Source of the DNA: Hymenobacter roseosalivarius DSM 11622
GTDB taxonomy: Bacteria; Bacteroidota; Bacteroidia; Cytophagales; Hymenobacteraceae
Length of the DNA stretch: 64,000 nucleotides
Reading direction: 5' to 3'
NCBI RefSeq assembly: GCF_900176135.1
Contig: NZ_FWWW01000058.1
Location: 21,465-85,464, forward strand
In this document: positions 55,931 through 64,000 of the stretch, piece after piece
How the letters are laid out: each line of letters begins with the position of its first letter
Numbering within the stretch: position 1 is the stretch's first letter
The notes under the pieces: generated by a model
What the model was told of the DNA's origin: nothing
The model's input: the letters and a program-made list of their open reading frames with translations, nothing else
Database searches by the model: none
Made by a program: the position numbers and the translations under genes

Positions 55931-58852
55931 TTAGGAAGGAGTTAAAGCGGAAAAAGGGTGCCCGGCGGGGCTGGTCGCGTGGGGCAGGAAGACAAAAAAG
56001 GTGGTGCCGGCCCCGGGCTGGCTGTGCACCTCGATGCGGCCCCCGGCGTTCTCGACCATGCGCTTGACCATGTAGAGCCCGATGCCCGTGCCCTCAACGT
56101 GGTCGTGAAAGCGTTGGAACATGGTGAACAGGCGCGGCAGGTAGGCGGGGTCGAGGCCGAGGCCGTTGTCGTGGACTTCGAGCACGGTGTGGCCCGGGCG
56201 CACGTGGGCCCGCACGTCGACGTGGGGCGTACGGTCGGGGTGCCGGTATTTCACGGCGTTACTAAGCAGGTTGTAGACGATGCTGCGCAGGTTCTTTTCG
56301 GCGAACTGAACGGGCGGCACGGCCGACACGTCGATGAGGAGCCGGGCGCCGGCGGCCTGCAGCTGGGGCAGCAGGTCCTGCCCGACGTCCTCGACGACGG
56401 TGGCCAGGGTGACCAACGTGGTGGCGGGCGCGTGTTCCTTTTGCAGCTTGGAGACCTCCGTGAGGTGGTCGATGGTGCGCTTGAAGCGTTCCACCGCCTC
56501 CAGCATGCGGGCCAGGGTGGGGCCTACCTCCGCATCCTGGGCTACCTCGGCGGGTAGTTCCTCCTGCAGCAGGTAGAGCAGGCCCTCGATGTTGGCGATG
56601 GGGGCTTTGAGGTCGTGGCTGGCGGTGTAAATGAAGTTGTCGAGGTCGACGTTGGTGCGGATGAGCTGCTGGTTGGCATCCGCCAATTCCTGGGCCATGT
56701 CCCGGGCCTGCTGGCCGCTTTCTTCCACCACCCGCCGGGCCTGCACCTGGTCAGTGATTTCGTGAGCGAAGACCAGCAACCCGTCGACCGCACCCTGGGT
56801 GTTGCGGCGGGCCTGGTAGGTGAAGGTGAAGTGTATCTCCTCCAACGCCTCCCCGTCGTGACGGGACAACATCAGGGACAGCTCCTGGGCCACGTAGGTT
56901 TCACCCGTCTCGTACACCTGCTGCAGCAGGTCAGGAACGGGCGAGTCGCTGAGTTCGGGCAGGGCTTCCAGCACGGGCCTGCCGAGCAGCGTGCGGCCGG
57001 GGAAGATGCGCTGGTAAGCCGGGTTGACCAACTGAAACACCAGGTCGGGGCCGTCCAAGATGACGATAGGCGTCGGCGCCTCCATGAAAAGATGGTGCAA
57101 TTGCTGGCGCTCGGCCTCGCGCTGCTGGCGGGCCTGCACCTGCTCGGTGACGTCGAAGGCAAAGATGGAGATACCGGCAATCTGGTCGTTTTCGCGGTAG
57201 GCCTGGTAGGTAAAGGTGTAGTACACCTGCTGGACCGGACGGCCGTCAGCGGGCTCGAGACGCATGGGCATTTCCACGCCAAAGAAGGTTTCGCCGGTGC
57301 GGTATACCTGGTCGAGCAGCTTCAAGAAGCCGGCTTCCTTGGTTTCGGGCAGGGCCTCGGCCACGGTCCGGCCGGTGAGCTGGCGGTCGGGAAAGAGCTG
57401 CTGGTAGGCGGCGTTGACGTACTCGAAGCGGTGCTCGGGCTTGCGCAGCAGGGCCACGGCGGCGGGGGTGTCGGCCAGCATGTGGAACAAGGCCTCGCGC
57501 TCCTGTACCTGCCGCTGGGCCGCGGCCAGGGCCTCTACATGCAGGGCCTCGGCCTGGCGGCGGGCGTGCACCCGCTCGGTGGCATCGACGCCGAGCGTGA
57601 GCACGCCCTCCACCTGTCCCTGGGCATCGAATAGGGGCTGGTGCACGATGTCGAAGTACACCTCGCGCAGCGCCCCGTCGCCGTCGCGGTCAATGGTCGT
57701 CCGCATTTCGAGCTGTTGTTGCGCCTCGCCGGTGGCATACGCCCGGTCGAAGGGCCGGTGGGTTGCTTCGCCGAGCTCGGGCAGGGCTTCGCGGCGGGGT
57801 CGGCCGAGCAATACCCGCTCGCCGAACAGCGCCTGGGTGAGGGGGTGCACCAGCTCGAACACGTGCGCGGGCCCGCGGTAGAGGTTGAGGTAGAACGGGG
57901 CCTGGCGGAAGGCCTGGTCCAGCCGCTGGCGGGCGTGGTCGGCCTCCTGGGTGCGGGCGGCCACGCGGGCCTCCAGCTCCTGGTTGAGCTGTTCCATCTG
58001 CTGGCGCGCCAGTACCTGCTCGGTCACTTCAATGCCCACGGTTATCAGGCCCGTCACCTGCCCCAGCGCGTCGTGCAGGGGCTGGTAGGTGAAATTGTAG
58101 TAGCCCAAGGCCGGTAGGCCGGCTTGGGCGCGGTCCAGCACCGTCGGGCGCTCCTGGAAGGCCACGGGCTCGCCGGTGCGCAGGGCCGTGGTGAGCAGCT
58201 CCTCCAGCCCCTGGCCCGCCAGGTCGGGCAAGGCTTCGAACAGGGGGCGGCCCAGCGCGGGCGCCACCGGCCGGCCCCACAGGGCCCCGAGCGAAGGGTT
58301 GGCCAGCTCCACCACGAACTCCGGGCCCCGCAGGATGGCAATGGGCACCGGCGCCTGCTCGAAGGCGCGGCCCAGCGCCGCGCGCTGTTCTTCGGCATCG
58401 GCGCGGGCGGCTTTTTCCCGGTCCTGGCTTTCGCGCAGGGCTATTTCAACGGACGAGCGGGGCTGGTCGGCGGTGTCGCTGAAGCTCACTACCAGCCGGT
58501 CACCGGCCCGGCGGCTGGCCAGCCGGTAGTAGTTGTCGAGGCCGTCGGCCTGGTAATTGACGTCGTAGCGGCCCGGCCCGTCGGCCAGAAAGGAGTCGCG
58601 GTAGAAGGCAAAGATGCCGGCTTCGACTGCGCTGGGGTACAGGGTCAGGAACGACTTGGTGGGGCACTCCGGCAGCTGCAGCATCCGCTGGGCGGCTGGG
58701 TTCAGGTGCACATACGCCAGGTCGGTGATGGTGGCCGGGTCCGCGGGGTCGTACACGGGCCGGAAGACGATGATGCCCGTGAGGGAAACGTCCAGGATGG
58801 CCTGTAGTAGGTCGTCGGCGGGGGCAAGGGCAGCAGCGGCGGGCGGAAACAT
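55931..58852 (-). CDS. Multi-PAS sensor histidine kinase
   Basis: A soluble sensor kinase of 973 residues from the ATG at 58852 (MFPPAAAALAPADD). The frame is open to an ATG at 58969, but those extra 39 residues are basic and do not resemble the family. Five PAS domains of about 125 residues each follow in tandem, most starting with a phrase like FEQAPVPIAILRGPEFVVEL and ending in TEQV.AR; the fourth and fifth are the most similar. The HisKA helix carries the phospho-histidine in YTASHDLKAPIANIEGLLYL. The ATPase has N-box NLLSNAVKY and G-boxes DNGLGLD and GTGIGLYMV. No membrane span is seen, so the signal is probably cytosolic, such as redox state or a ligand. Cognate receiver directly downstream. 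Confidence 0.94.
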   Translation of the reverse strand: MFPPAAAALAPADDLLQAILDVSLTGIIVFRPVYDPADPATITDLAYVHLNPAAQRMLQLPECPTKSFLTLYPSAVEAGIFAFYRDSFLADGPGRYDVNYQADGLDNYYRLASRRAGDRLVVSFSDTADQPRSSVEIALRESQDREKAARADAEEQRAALGRAFEQAPVPIAILRGPEFVVELANPSLGALWGRPVAPALGRPLFEALPDLAGQGLEELLTTALRTGEPVAFQERPTVLDRAQAGLPALGYYNFTYQPLHDALGQVTGLITVGIEVTEQVLARQQMEQLNQELEARVAARTQEADHARQRLDQAFRQAPFYLNLYRGPAHVFELVHPLTQALFGERVLLGRPRREALPELGEATHRPFDRAYATGEAQQQLEMRTTIDRDGDGALREVYFDIVHQPLFDAQGQVEGVLTLGVDATERVHARRQAEALHVEALAAAQRQVQEREALFHMLADTPAAVALLRKPEHRFEYVNAAYQQLFPDRQLTGRTVAEALPETKEAGFLKLLDQVYRTGETFFGVEMPMRLEPADGRPVQQVYYTFTYQAYRENDQIAGISIFAFDVTEQVQARQQREAERQQLHHLFMEAPTPIVILDGPDLVFQLVNPAYQRIFPGRTLLGRPVLEALPELSDSPVPDLLQQVYETGETYVAQELSLMLSRHDGEALEEIHFTFTYQARRNTQGAVDGLLVFAHEITDQVQARRVVEESGQQARDMAQELADANQQLIRTNVDLDNFIYTASHDLKAPIANIEGLLYLLQEELPAEVAQDAEVGPTLARMLEAVERFKRTIDHLTEVSKLQKEHAPATTLVTLATVVEDVGQDLLPQLQAAGARLLIDVSAVPPVQFAEKNLRSIVYNLLSNAVKYRHPDRTPHVDVRAHVRPGHTVLEVHDNGLGLDPAYLPRLFTMFQRFHDHVEGTGIGLYMVKRMVENAGGRIEVHSQPGAGTTFFVFLPHATSPAGHPFSALTPS

Positions 58853-59012
58853 ATGCAAACGTGGCGGAGGGAAGCAACCGAACCGAGCAGCGGTTGGGCA
58901 ACGCGCTACGTTCGGACAACGAAGATGCAAGACAAAACGGACAGCACCGGGAAGGGTTGCCGGCTGCATAGAAACACTAGGTGGCTACAGGTGGCGGCGG
59001 GGCAGCGCAACA

Positions 59013-59042
59013 GGCTTTTTCGGGAGGGCTCCCGAAAAAGCC
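59013..59042. promoter_or_regulatory. Hairpin in divergent promoter region
   Basis: GGCTTTTTCGGGA pairs perfectly with TCCCGAAAAAGCC (13 bp, 4-nt loop) between the divergently transcribed kinase genes starting at 58852 and 59212. It could be a terminator-like element for antisense transcripts or an operator. Function not known. Confidence 0.5.
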
Positions 59043-59211
59043 GCTCGGGTTCCGGTTAGCGCCAGCGAACCGGCCTGCAAAATAGCCGAAAACAGTAGAC
59101 ACCCGCATGGGCGAGGGCGCGGCGTTTGGCGTATACCGGAGCCGGACGCCGCCTCAACCCCTCCCCTGGCGACGCTGGTCGGCTCTTTCCCTTCCTTATT
59201 TCCTTCGTTTT

Positions 59212-60426
59212 ATGGCTTCCCCCTCGTCCACCCCGGCTTCGTCCGCCCCCGAAAAGAAGCAGGTCCAGTCCCTGCAGCAAAAAAACACCCGCCTGCGGCA
59301 GCAGAAAGTGGCCGCCGACGAGCAAAAAGCGCAGGACCAGCGCTACGAGCGCAGCCAGGACCGGTTCCGGACCGTGTTCGAGAACTCGCCGATGGGCCAG
59401 AAAATCATCGACCCGGACCTGCGCATCCGCCAGGCCAACCAGGCGCTGGCCACCCTGCTGGGCCTGAAAAGCCTGAAGAAGGTGGTGGGGCGCAAAATCA
59501 TTGACTTTGCCCACCCCGACTTTGTCAAGGACTGGGAGCAGCTGCAGGAGCAGCTCTGGGACCACAAGAAGCCGAGCTTCGTGCTGGAAACGTGCCTGGT
59601 GCGCCAGGACAAGTCCTCGTTCTGGTGCCGGGTCACGTCGGTGCTCTTTCCCGACGAGGAGGGCGAGCTGGGCTACACCACGCTGGAAGACATCACGGCG
59701 CGCAAGCAGCTGGAGCTGGCCAACCAGCACCTCTACGACACGCAGGAAACCATCTTGCAGCTGGCCGCCCACGACCTCAAAGCGCCCATCGCCAACATCC
59801 TCATGATAATGACCATGCTGCGGGGCCACGCCGGGGTGCTCAGCATCGACTCGGCCATGGCCCGGCAGGACGTGGAGGCCCTGCTGGGCCTGGTGGAGCA
59901 GGCCTGCGGCAAAGCCGACGCGCTGCTGCGCGATGTGCTGTTTCTGGGCCAGCTGGAGGCCACCCGCCTAAAAAAACACCGCACCAACTTGGGGGCCTTC
60001 CTGGACAAGCGCGTGGCCGTGTTCCGCCTCTCGGCGCAGGACAAAGGCATCCACCTGCGCCTGAACCTGCCCAAAACCCCCATTCACGCCGACATCCACG
60101 CCGACAAGTTCGGCCGCATCCTCGACAACCTGCTCGCCAACGCCCTCAACTTCACGCCCGCCGGCGGTAAGATTCGCGTGGGGCTGCGCCAGCTCAAAGG
60201 CCGTATCCGCCTCGTGGTGCACGACACCGGGCTGGGCATCCCGGAAGCGCTGCAGCCCCACGTGTTCGACAAGTTCACCTCGGCCTCGCGGCCGGGCCTG
60301 TACGGCGACACCACCACGGGCCTGGGCTTGTTCATCACCAAGCAGATAGTGGAAATGCACCAGGGCAAAATCTGGCTCGACAGCAAGGAAAACGAGGGCA
60401 CAACCTTTTTCATTGACCTGGAATAA
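59212..60426 (+). CDS. PAS-domain sensor histidine kinase
   Basis: A 404-residue soluble kinase. ATG 59212 (MASPSSTPASSAPEKK) is chosen because the upstream frame from 59107 is Pro/Arg-rich and unlike the family. An N-terminal coiled coil (residues 18-50, Gln/Lys-rich) leads to one PAS domain (FRTVFENSPMGQKIIDPDLR, about 55-175). HisKA follows with LQLAAHDLKAPIANILMIM and the phospho-histidine near residue 187. The ATPase has N-box ILDNLLANALNF, G1 DTGLGIPE and G2 TTGLGLFITK. It is transcribed divergently from the multi-PAS kinase with a similar HDLKAPIAN core, so the two likely arose from related ancestors. No receiver gene adjoins on this side. Confidence 0.93.
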   Translation: MASPSSTPASSAPEKKQVQSLQQKNTRLRQQKVAADEQKAQDQRYERSQDRFRTVFENSPMGQKIIDPDLRIRQANQALATLLGLKSLKKVVGRKIIDFAHPDFVKDWEQLQEQLWDHKKPSFVLETCLVRQDKSSFWCRVTSVLFPDEEGELGYTTLEDITARKQLELANQHLYDTQETILQLAAHDLKAPIANILMIMTMLRGHAGVLSIDSAMARQDVEALLGLVEQACGKADALLRDVLFLGQLEATRLKKHRTNLGAFLDKRVAVFRLSAQDKGIHLRLNLPKTPIHADIHADKFGRILDNLLANALNFTPAGGKIRVGLRQLKGRIRLVVHDTGLGIPEALQPHVFDKFTSASRPGLYGDTTTGLGLFITKQIVEMHQGKIWLDSKENEGTTFFIDLE

Positions 60427-60519
60427 GGACCCGGGCGCCGACCCCGTTTCACCCCGAGCACCTTGGCCCGCGCGCGCTGACGCCGCGGCGCCAGCCCAAG
60501 CAGCGGGCGGGGCTGCCTT

Positions 60520-60900
60520 TACACCGGGCGGGGCCTAGTCCTGGCTTTGGGAGCCGCGCCGAGCACGGGGGCGCTGAGCGGCTGGTAGAGGCCGAAGAGG
60601 AATTCGAGGCGGGCCAGCTCCGAAGGGAAAGGCTGGGGGGGGGTAGCAGCGGTCGACGGCGCGGTCGAGGGCGGCTTGGGCGCAGGCCAGGGCCGGGGGC
60701 ATGGTGGTGGGGTCGTAGAGGGCGGCGAGGCTTTCGCCGGGAAAGGCGGCGCAGGCGGCCAGCACGGCCTCGGCGGCGTCGGTGACGGCCTGGCGCTGGG
60801 CATCGGTGGGCGCGGGTGGGAAAGACTAGGTGTTGTAGACGAGGGTGCCGGAGTAGCGGAAGTCGTTTTTTAAGCGGCTCGAAGTCAGGTAGGCTGGAGA
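60520..60900 (-). pseudogene. C-terminal remnant of MmeI-like DNA methyltransferase
   Basis: Minus-strand pieces match the extreme C-terminus of large type IIL/MmeI-like restriction-modification methyltransferases: SRLKNDFRYSGTLVYNT, then in frame after a TAG at 60826-60828 PAPTDAQRQAV, GESLAALYDPTTMPPALACA and, after a frameshift in a run of nine C, FPSELARLEFLFGLYQPLSA. Only about 120 residues of a roughly 900-residue enzyme remain, without any catalytic motif. It is a dead fragment and a second trace of restriction-modification turnover in the window. Confidence 0.7.
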
Positions 60901-61093
60901 AGAGTATCGGTTATAGCTTCCATTAGTTGTTGAAGTCGCAGGAAGAAGCCTTTCCCGATATGATACCTGATACCGTCCCTTTACATATTGCAAACGAACG
61001 ATTGGAATAGGTGACAAAGTCTTATAACGTTTTTTAAACGACGACCGTTTGCAGCATGTAAACAGGGTGTTCTAGTTCAAACCACTATTGGCG

Positions 61094-61144
61094 AATTTGC
61101 GCGCTAGCAAAGCGCGTAAATTCGCCTCCTTTGGAATAAAAACC
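61094..61144 (-). repeat. Miniature-element-like end upstream of acetyltransferase
   Basis: On the minus strand the sequence GGGTTTTTATTCCAAAGGAG followed by GGCGAATTTACGCGCTTTG is roughly 70 percent like the family A inverted repeat at 10866 and 29420 (TTCCAAA, then GGCGGATTTACACGCTAAG). It ends a few bases before the acetyltransferase start. No second end was found, so this is a solo, diverged end. Confidence 0.5.
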
Positions 61145-61150
61145 CTTTTT

Positions 61151-61801
61151 ATGGCTGTTGTTGCCCCTTCTACTGTCTTTCCGCTCGCAGGATATGAGCG
61201 GTTGTGCTTCTTGAAAAATGTCGTAACGCATCCCCAAATAACGATTGGGGACTATACGTATTATGATGATTTTGAAAGTGTTGGGAATTTTCAAAAGAAC
61301 GTGCGGTACCTATTTGACTTTACGGGGGACCGCCTAATTATTGGAAAATTTTGCATGATAGCTTCGGGCGTAGAGTTCATCATGAACGGAGCCAATCATT
61401 TAACGACGGCCGTAAGCGCGTATCCCTTCGCTGTTTTTGGAGGTGATTGGGCGACCGCGATGCAAGATAAAACATACCCCACAAAGGGCGATACCGTCGT
61501 GGGGAATGATGTTTGGATTGGATACCGAGCGACCATTTTACCGGGCGTTACCATTGGCGATGGTGCGATTATCGGTTCTTACGCTGTGGTAACTCGCAAT
61601 GTCCCAGCCTATGCCATCGTCGGCGGTAATCCGGCCCAGGTAATTCGGCCGCGCTTTGAGGAAGCCACCATTAGCCAGCTATTGAGCAGTGCCTGGTGGG
61701 AGTGGCCCTTGGAGAAGATTACCCATTACGCTCCCTTGCTAACCGGGGACGTAACGGCGTTTTTAGCTGCTTACCAAGCAGAGAAAAGTAGCGAAGCATA
61801 G
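61151..61801 (+). CDS. CatB/Vat-type xenobiotic O-acetyltransferase
   Basis: A 216-residue left-handed beta-helix acetyltransferase of the XAT class, which includes CatB chloramphenicol and Vat streptogramin acetyltransferases. Start at 61151 (MAVVAPSTVFPLAGYERLCF); an upstream ATG at 61088 lies in the solo repeat. Hallmarks are TYYDDFESVGNFQKNV, IGKFCMIASGVEFIMNGANH with the catalytic histidine, TVVGNDVWIGYRATILPGVT with hexapeptide repeats, and the C-terminal WWEWPLEKI helix. The fold acetylates a hydroxyl using acetyl-CoA. Drug specificity cannot be told from sequence. It sits alone beside a mobile-element end and lies in the accessory part of the window, which fits an acquired resistance-type gene. 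Confidence 0.88.
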   Translation: MAVVAPSTVFPLAGYERLCFLKNVVTHPQITIGDYTYYDDFESVGNFQKNVRYLFDFTGDRLIIGKFCMIASGVEFIMNGANHLTTAVSAYPFAVFGGDWATAMQDKTYPTKGDTVVGNDVWIGYRATILPGVTIGDGAIIGSYAVVTRNVPAYAIVGGNPAQVIRPRFEEATISQLLSSAWWEWPLEKITHYAPLLTGDVTAFLAAYQAEKSSEA

Positions 61802-62345
61802 CACCCTTATATTAGGAAAATTCCATGCGGGCCGCGCCTCGAAAGGAGGCCAAAAACGGCACGGATTCCGGGAAGTGTGGCCTTGGTTACAAGGTTGGTC
61901 CAGAAGGTAAGTGGCGCGCTTGTCAACCGCCACTTTTTACACAGCGATAGGCACTGACAGGGCGTTTTCACCGTAGGAACCCTGCATTCAGCGCGTTCTG
62001 GTGGCCACCTACGGAGTTAACGTACCGTTTTCCCGTCACGCGGGCAGGGTTGTTTGTCCGTTGATGGCTGAACAAGTTACCTGCACTAAACAGACTTGTT
62101 TTCCGCTCGATATACCCAGCACCAGACGATTAGGCGAATGGTACAGGTATAGGGTCGTTTCACCGAGCAAACCAGCCCTGCTGGCCGCTGGATGCCCTAT
62201 TTTGAGGGGTGAGTGCCGCCTTCGGAAGCAAGCCGCTTACCTTGTGGACCAACCTTGTAACCAAGGCCAACGACCCAAACGACGAATTATGTATTTTCCC
62301 GCAGAACTACCCGAATGGGGGTCACTCCCTCCTTTACCCTATACT
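61802..62345. other. Intergenic region holding a miniature element
   Basis: No gene; the short open frames 62001-62375 and 62315-62500 have no protein-like composition. Most of the space is the family B element at 61879-62268. Confidence 0.5.
61879..62268. mobile_element. Miniature inverted-repeat element, family B
   Basis: A 390-bp element with terminal inverted repeats. The first 24 bases (beginning GGCCTTGGTTACAAGGTTGG) are identical at both ends, and similarity continues for about 12 more bases with two differences. The interior has no transposase. The ends differ from those of family A, so at least two families of such elements occur here. No target duplication is evident. Confidence 0.78.
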
Positions 62346-63545
62346 TTAACGGTCTGCGACAGGGGAAAGGCGTAGTAGTTCCCCATCCTTATAATCAGTC
62401 AGCAGCCAGACAGAACCGTCGGGCGCCTGTAGCACCTCCCGAATGCGGCGTTGCAACCAAATACGCTCTTCTGAACTCACATTGTTGCCATCAAGGGTAA
62501 GCCGAACAAGGGCTTCGGAATTAAAGCTTCCCAGCAGGGCATTGCCAGACCAGTCCTTAAACAGACTCCCGGTGTAAAAGGCCAGCCCGGAAGGAGAAAT
62601 GGCAGGATGCCAGTAATAGACGGGAGCGGCAAACTCAGGCTTTGTTTCATGAGCGGGAATAGGACTCCCATCATAGTTATTCCCGTTGCTTACCACGGGC
62701 CAGCCGTAGTTCTTTCCAGCTAAGGGAATGTTTAACTCATCGCCATGTAGCGCGCCCATCTCATGGATCCACAATTGTTTGGTAGCGGGATTAAAAGCCG
62801 CCCCCAGTGGATTACGATGGCCATAAGACCAAATCTCAGGTCGTACCCCTTTTTTGTTTATAAAAGGATTAGTCTTTGGGATGGAACCGTCAGGGTTTAT
62901 TCGGATCATCTTTCCAAGATTGCTCGTCAGATCCTGGGCTGGTTCGGACCGCTGGCGTTCGCCGGAAGTAATGAACAACGTACCGTCCGGGGCAAAAAGG
63001 AGTCTTCCTCCAAAATGGCCCCGACCAACGGTCTTGGGTACCTGTCGCCAAATAACTTCTATGTTGCGTACTTCCTGGCCTTCTAAGCGGCCACGTGCCA
63101 CTGCGCCGCCTTTAAGAATGGCATCACTATAATCATTAAATTTACCCAGTCGAGGGTCCCCAATATCACGGGTAATGTTGGGCTGCTGGTCGGCCGCTTC
63201 TGTGTAAGAAAAATAGACCAGCTTAGTACGGGAAAAATCAGGATCAATCTTTACATCGAGCAATCCTCCCTGTCCGTGATATTCAATTTTGGGCAGCCCA
63301 CGGAGGGGCTCGGAGAGCTTACCCTGTGAATAAATCCGTAAACGACCGGGCTTTTCCGTGATCAGTAACCTGCCGTCAGGGAGCCACGCCATGCCCCAAG
63401 GCTCATTGAGGGTGGCGAGGTGTTCGATTTTTACCTTCCCCGATTTTGTCTCGACCACATCCGGCGGGTTTACGGGCGCTTTCTTTTCCTGGGCGTGCAA
63501 CGTTGCGCCGGCCAAAAGCAGCGCAAGGGTAAGGACTTCTTTCAT
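62346..63545 (-). CDS. PQQ-dependent sugar (aldose) dehydrogenase, YliI/Asd-like
   Basis: A 399-residue secreted six-bladed beta-propeller of the soluble glucose/aldose sugar dehydrogenase type (GSDH), with signal peptide LTLALLLAGATLHAQ. Typical segments are LNEPWGMAWLPDGRLLITEK near 50, the HGQGGLLDVKIDPDF catalytic-side region with the key histidine near 90, GGRLLFAPDGTLFITSGER near 180, SYGHRNPLGAAFNPATKQLW near 245, HEMGALHGDELN (calcium site) and NYGWPVVSNG. It oxidises aldoses at C1 with pyrroloquinoline quinone in the periplasm. No PQQ biosynthesis gene lies here, so the cofactor may come from elsewhere in the genome or from outside. Length is standard. Confidence 0.93.
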   Translation of the reverse strand: MKEVLTLALLLAGATLHAQEKKAPVNPPDVVETKSGKVKIEHLATLNEPWGMAWLPDGRLLITEKPGRLRIYSQGKLSEPLRGLPKIEYHGQGGLLDVKIDPDFSRTKLVYFSYTEAADQQPNITRDIGDPRLGKFNDYSDAILKGGAVARGRLEGQEVRNIEVIWRQVPKTVGRGHFGGRLLFAPDGTLFITSGERQRSEPAQDLTSNLGKMIRINPDGSIPKTNPFINKKGVRPEIWSYGHRNPLGAAFNPATKQLWIHEMGALHGDELNIPLAGKNYGWPVVSNGNNYDGSPIPAHETKPEFAAPVYYWHPAISPSGLAFYTGSLFKDWSGNALLGSFNSEALVRLTLDGNNVSSEERIWLQRRIREVLQAPDGSVWLLTDYKDGELLRLSPVADR

Positions 63546-64000
63546 AAGGTGTTTTAGTAAAAAATTTCACACGTTGACGGTATCCCAACGCACCAGCTCT
63601 AGTATTGGTTATTAATGACTGCATGCACCATGCTTATCACCGCGGATTTCCTTTGTGATAAGCTTAGTACGCTGCTTCGGGTGCCTGGAATCATCCGCTT
63701 CACAGATATTTTCGAAAATCAGTGGAGCACTGCTTTCTGAGTGCGCTAAATCGGAAAAGTACCACGTCCAGGCGGTAGGGGCGGTGGGGCAAAAACCGCC
63801 CTTATTCCGAGGTCGGGGGTATAACTTGCATTATGTCAAGCAACTATTCTGGGATGAGACCCAGCTTATGAGTAGCCGCCACCCCTAGCTTTTGTCTACT
63901 TTTCACTTTTCTAAAGGCCAGGTACTAACGGGTAGGCTATAAACTGGAGTTGTAGTGGGATTCTTTACTTTTTCGGCCAGTTGAGGGGCCCGGCGTACGT
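63546..64000. other. Right-end region, no gene recognised
   Basis: Upstream of the sugar dehydrogenase gene. The short frames at 63655-63888 and 63358-63615 lack protein-like features. A gene may begin beyond the right edge. Confidence 0.4.

Overview
The window looks like a chromosomal segment of a GC-rich, Hymenobacter-like member of the Bacteroidota. The signs are a SusC/SusD pair with an STN-FecR-ECF sigma relay, a GH97 and a GH130 enzyme, lipoboxes in secreted proteins, tandem-PAS histidine kinases and little use of Shine-Dalgarno sites. It is a mosaic: intact metabolic and signalling blocks are separated by insertion sequences (IS), small inverted-repeat elements and decayed accessory genes.

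Layout. 1-2937 (minus): two overlapping, comparatively AT-rich genes I cannot assign, one running off the left edge. 3477-3579: a cluster of three hairpins. 3845-4369: an orphan hypothetical gene. 5194-5314: a CAT-anticodon tRNA and its terminator. 5562-10902: a type I restriction-modification locus in which only hsdS is intact. 10866-12250: a miniature element and IS remnants. 12262-26920 (minus): a polysaccharide utilisation locus, probably for a mannose-containing glycan: ECF sigma, FecR, SusC, SusD, LamG lipoprotein, GH130, GH97, FucP-type transporter, ROK sugar kinase and a broken cupin isomerase. Ends of one IS family lie on both sides of it. 27021-33831: IS110, IS1182, a YhcG-like nuclease and a serine recombinase, mostly broken. 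34529-36205: glpD.

36919-43584 is the most interesting block. A 58-residue double-glycine peptide gene with its own terminator is followed by a four-gene operon: a protein kinase whose N-terminus looks like a PqqD-type recognition domain, a C39-peptidase ABC exporter, an HlyD-like adaptor and a TolC-like outer-membrane channel. The peptide core is Ser/Lys/Arg/Asn-rich with cysteines near both ends. I read this as a candidate secreted, kinase-modified peptide system. I see no lyase, cyclase, ATP-grasp or radical-SAM gene beside it.

43970-48979: IS5-like, IS1182 and IS3 elements around a lipoprotein gene. 49098-52718 (minus): a paralogous lipoprotein, a beta-propeller lipoprotein and an AraC regulator. 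53246-55401: IS110 and a recombinase remnant. 55501-60426: two divergent histidine kinases and a response regulator. 60520-63545: a methyltransferase remnant, a CatB-like acetyltransferase, a second miniature element and a PQQ-type sugar dehydrogenase.

A recurring theme is gene decay by single in-frame stops, nearly all amber codons at positions where the protein family has glutamine. Four of them arise in a CCAGG to CTAGG context. The long metabolic and signalling genes are uninterrupted, so I favour real decay of dispensable genes over general sequence error, although single-base losses in short homopolymers also occur. No CRISPR array or rRNA was seen.
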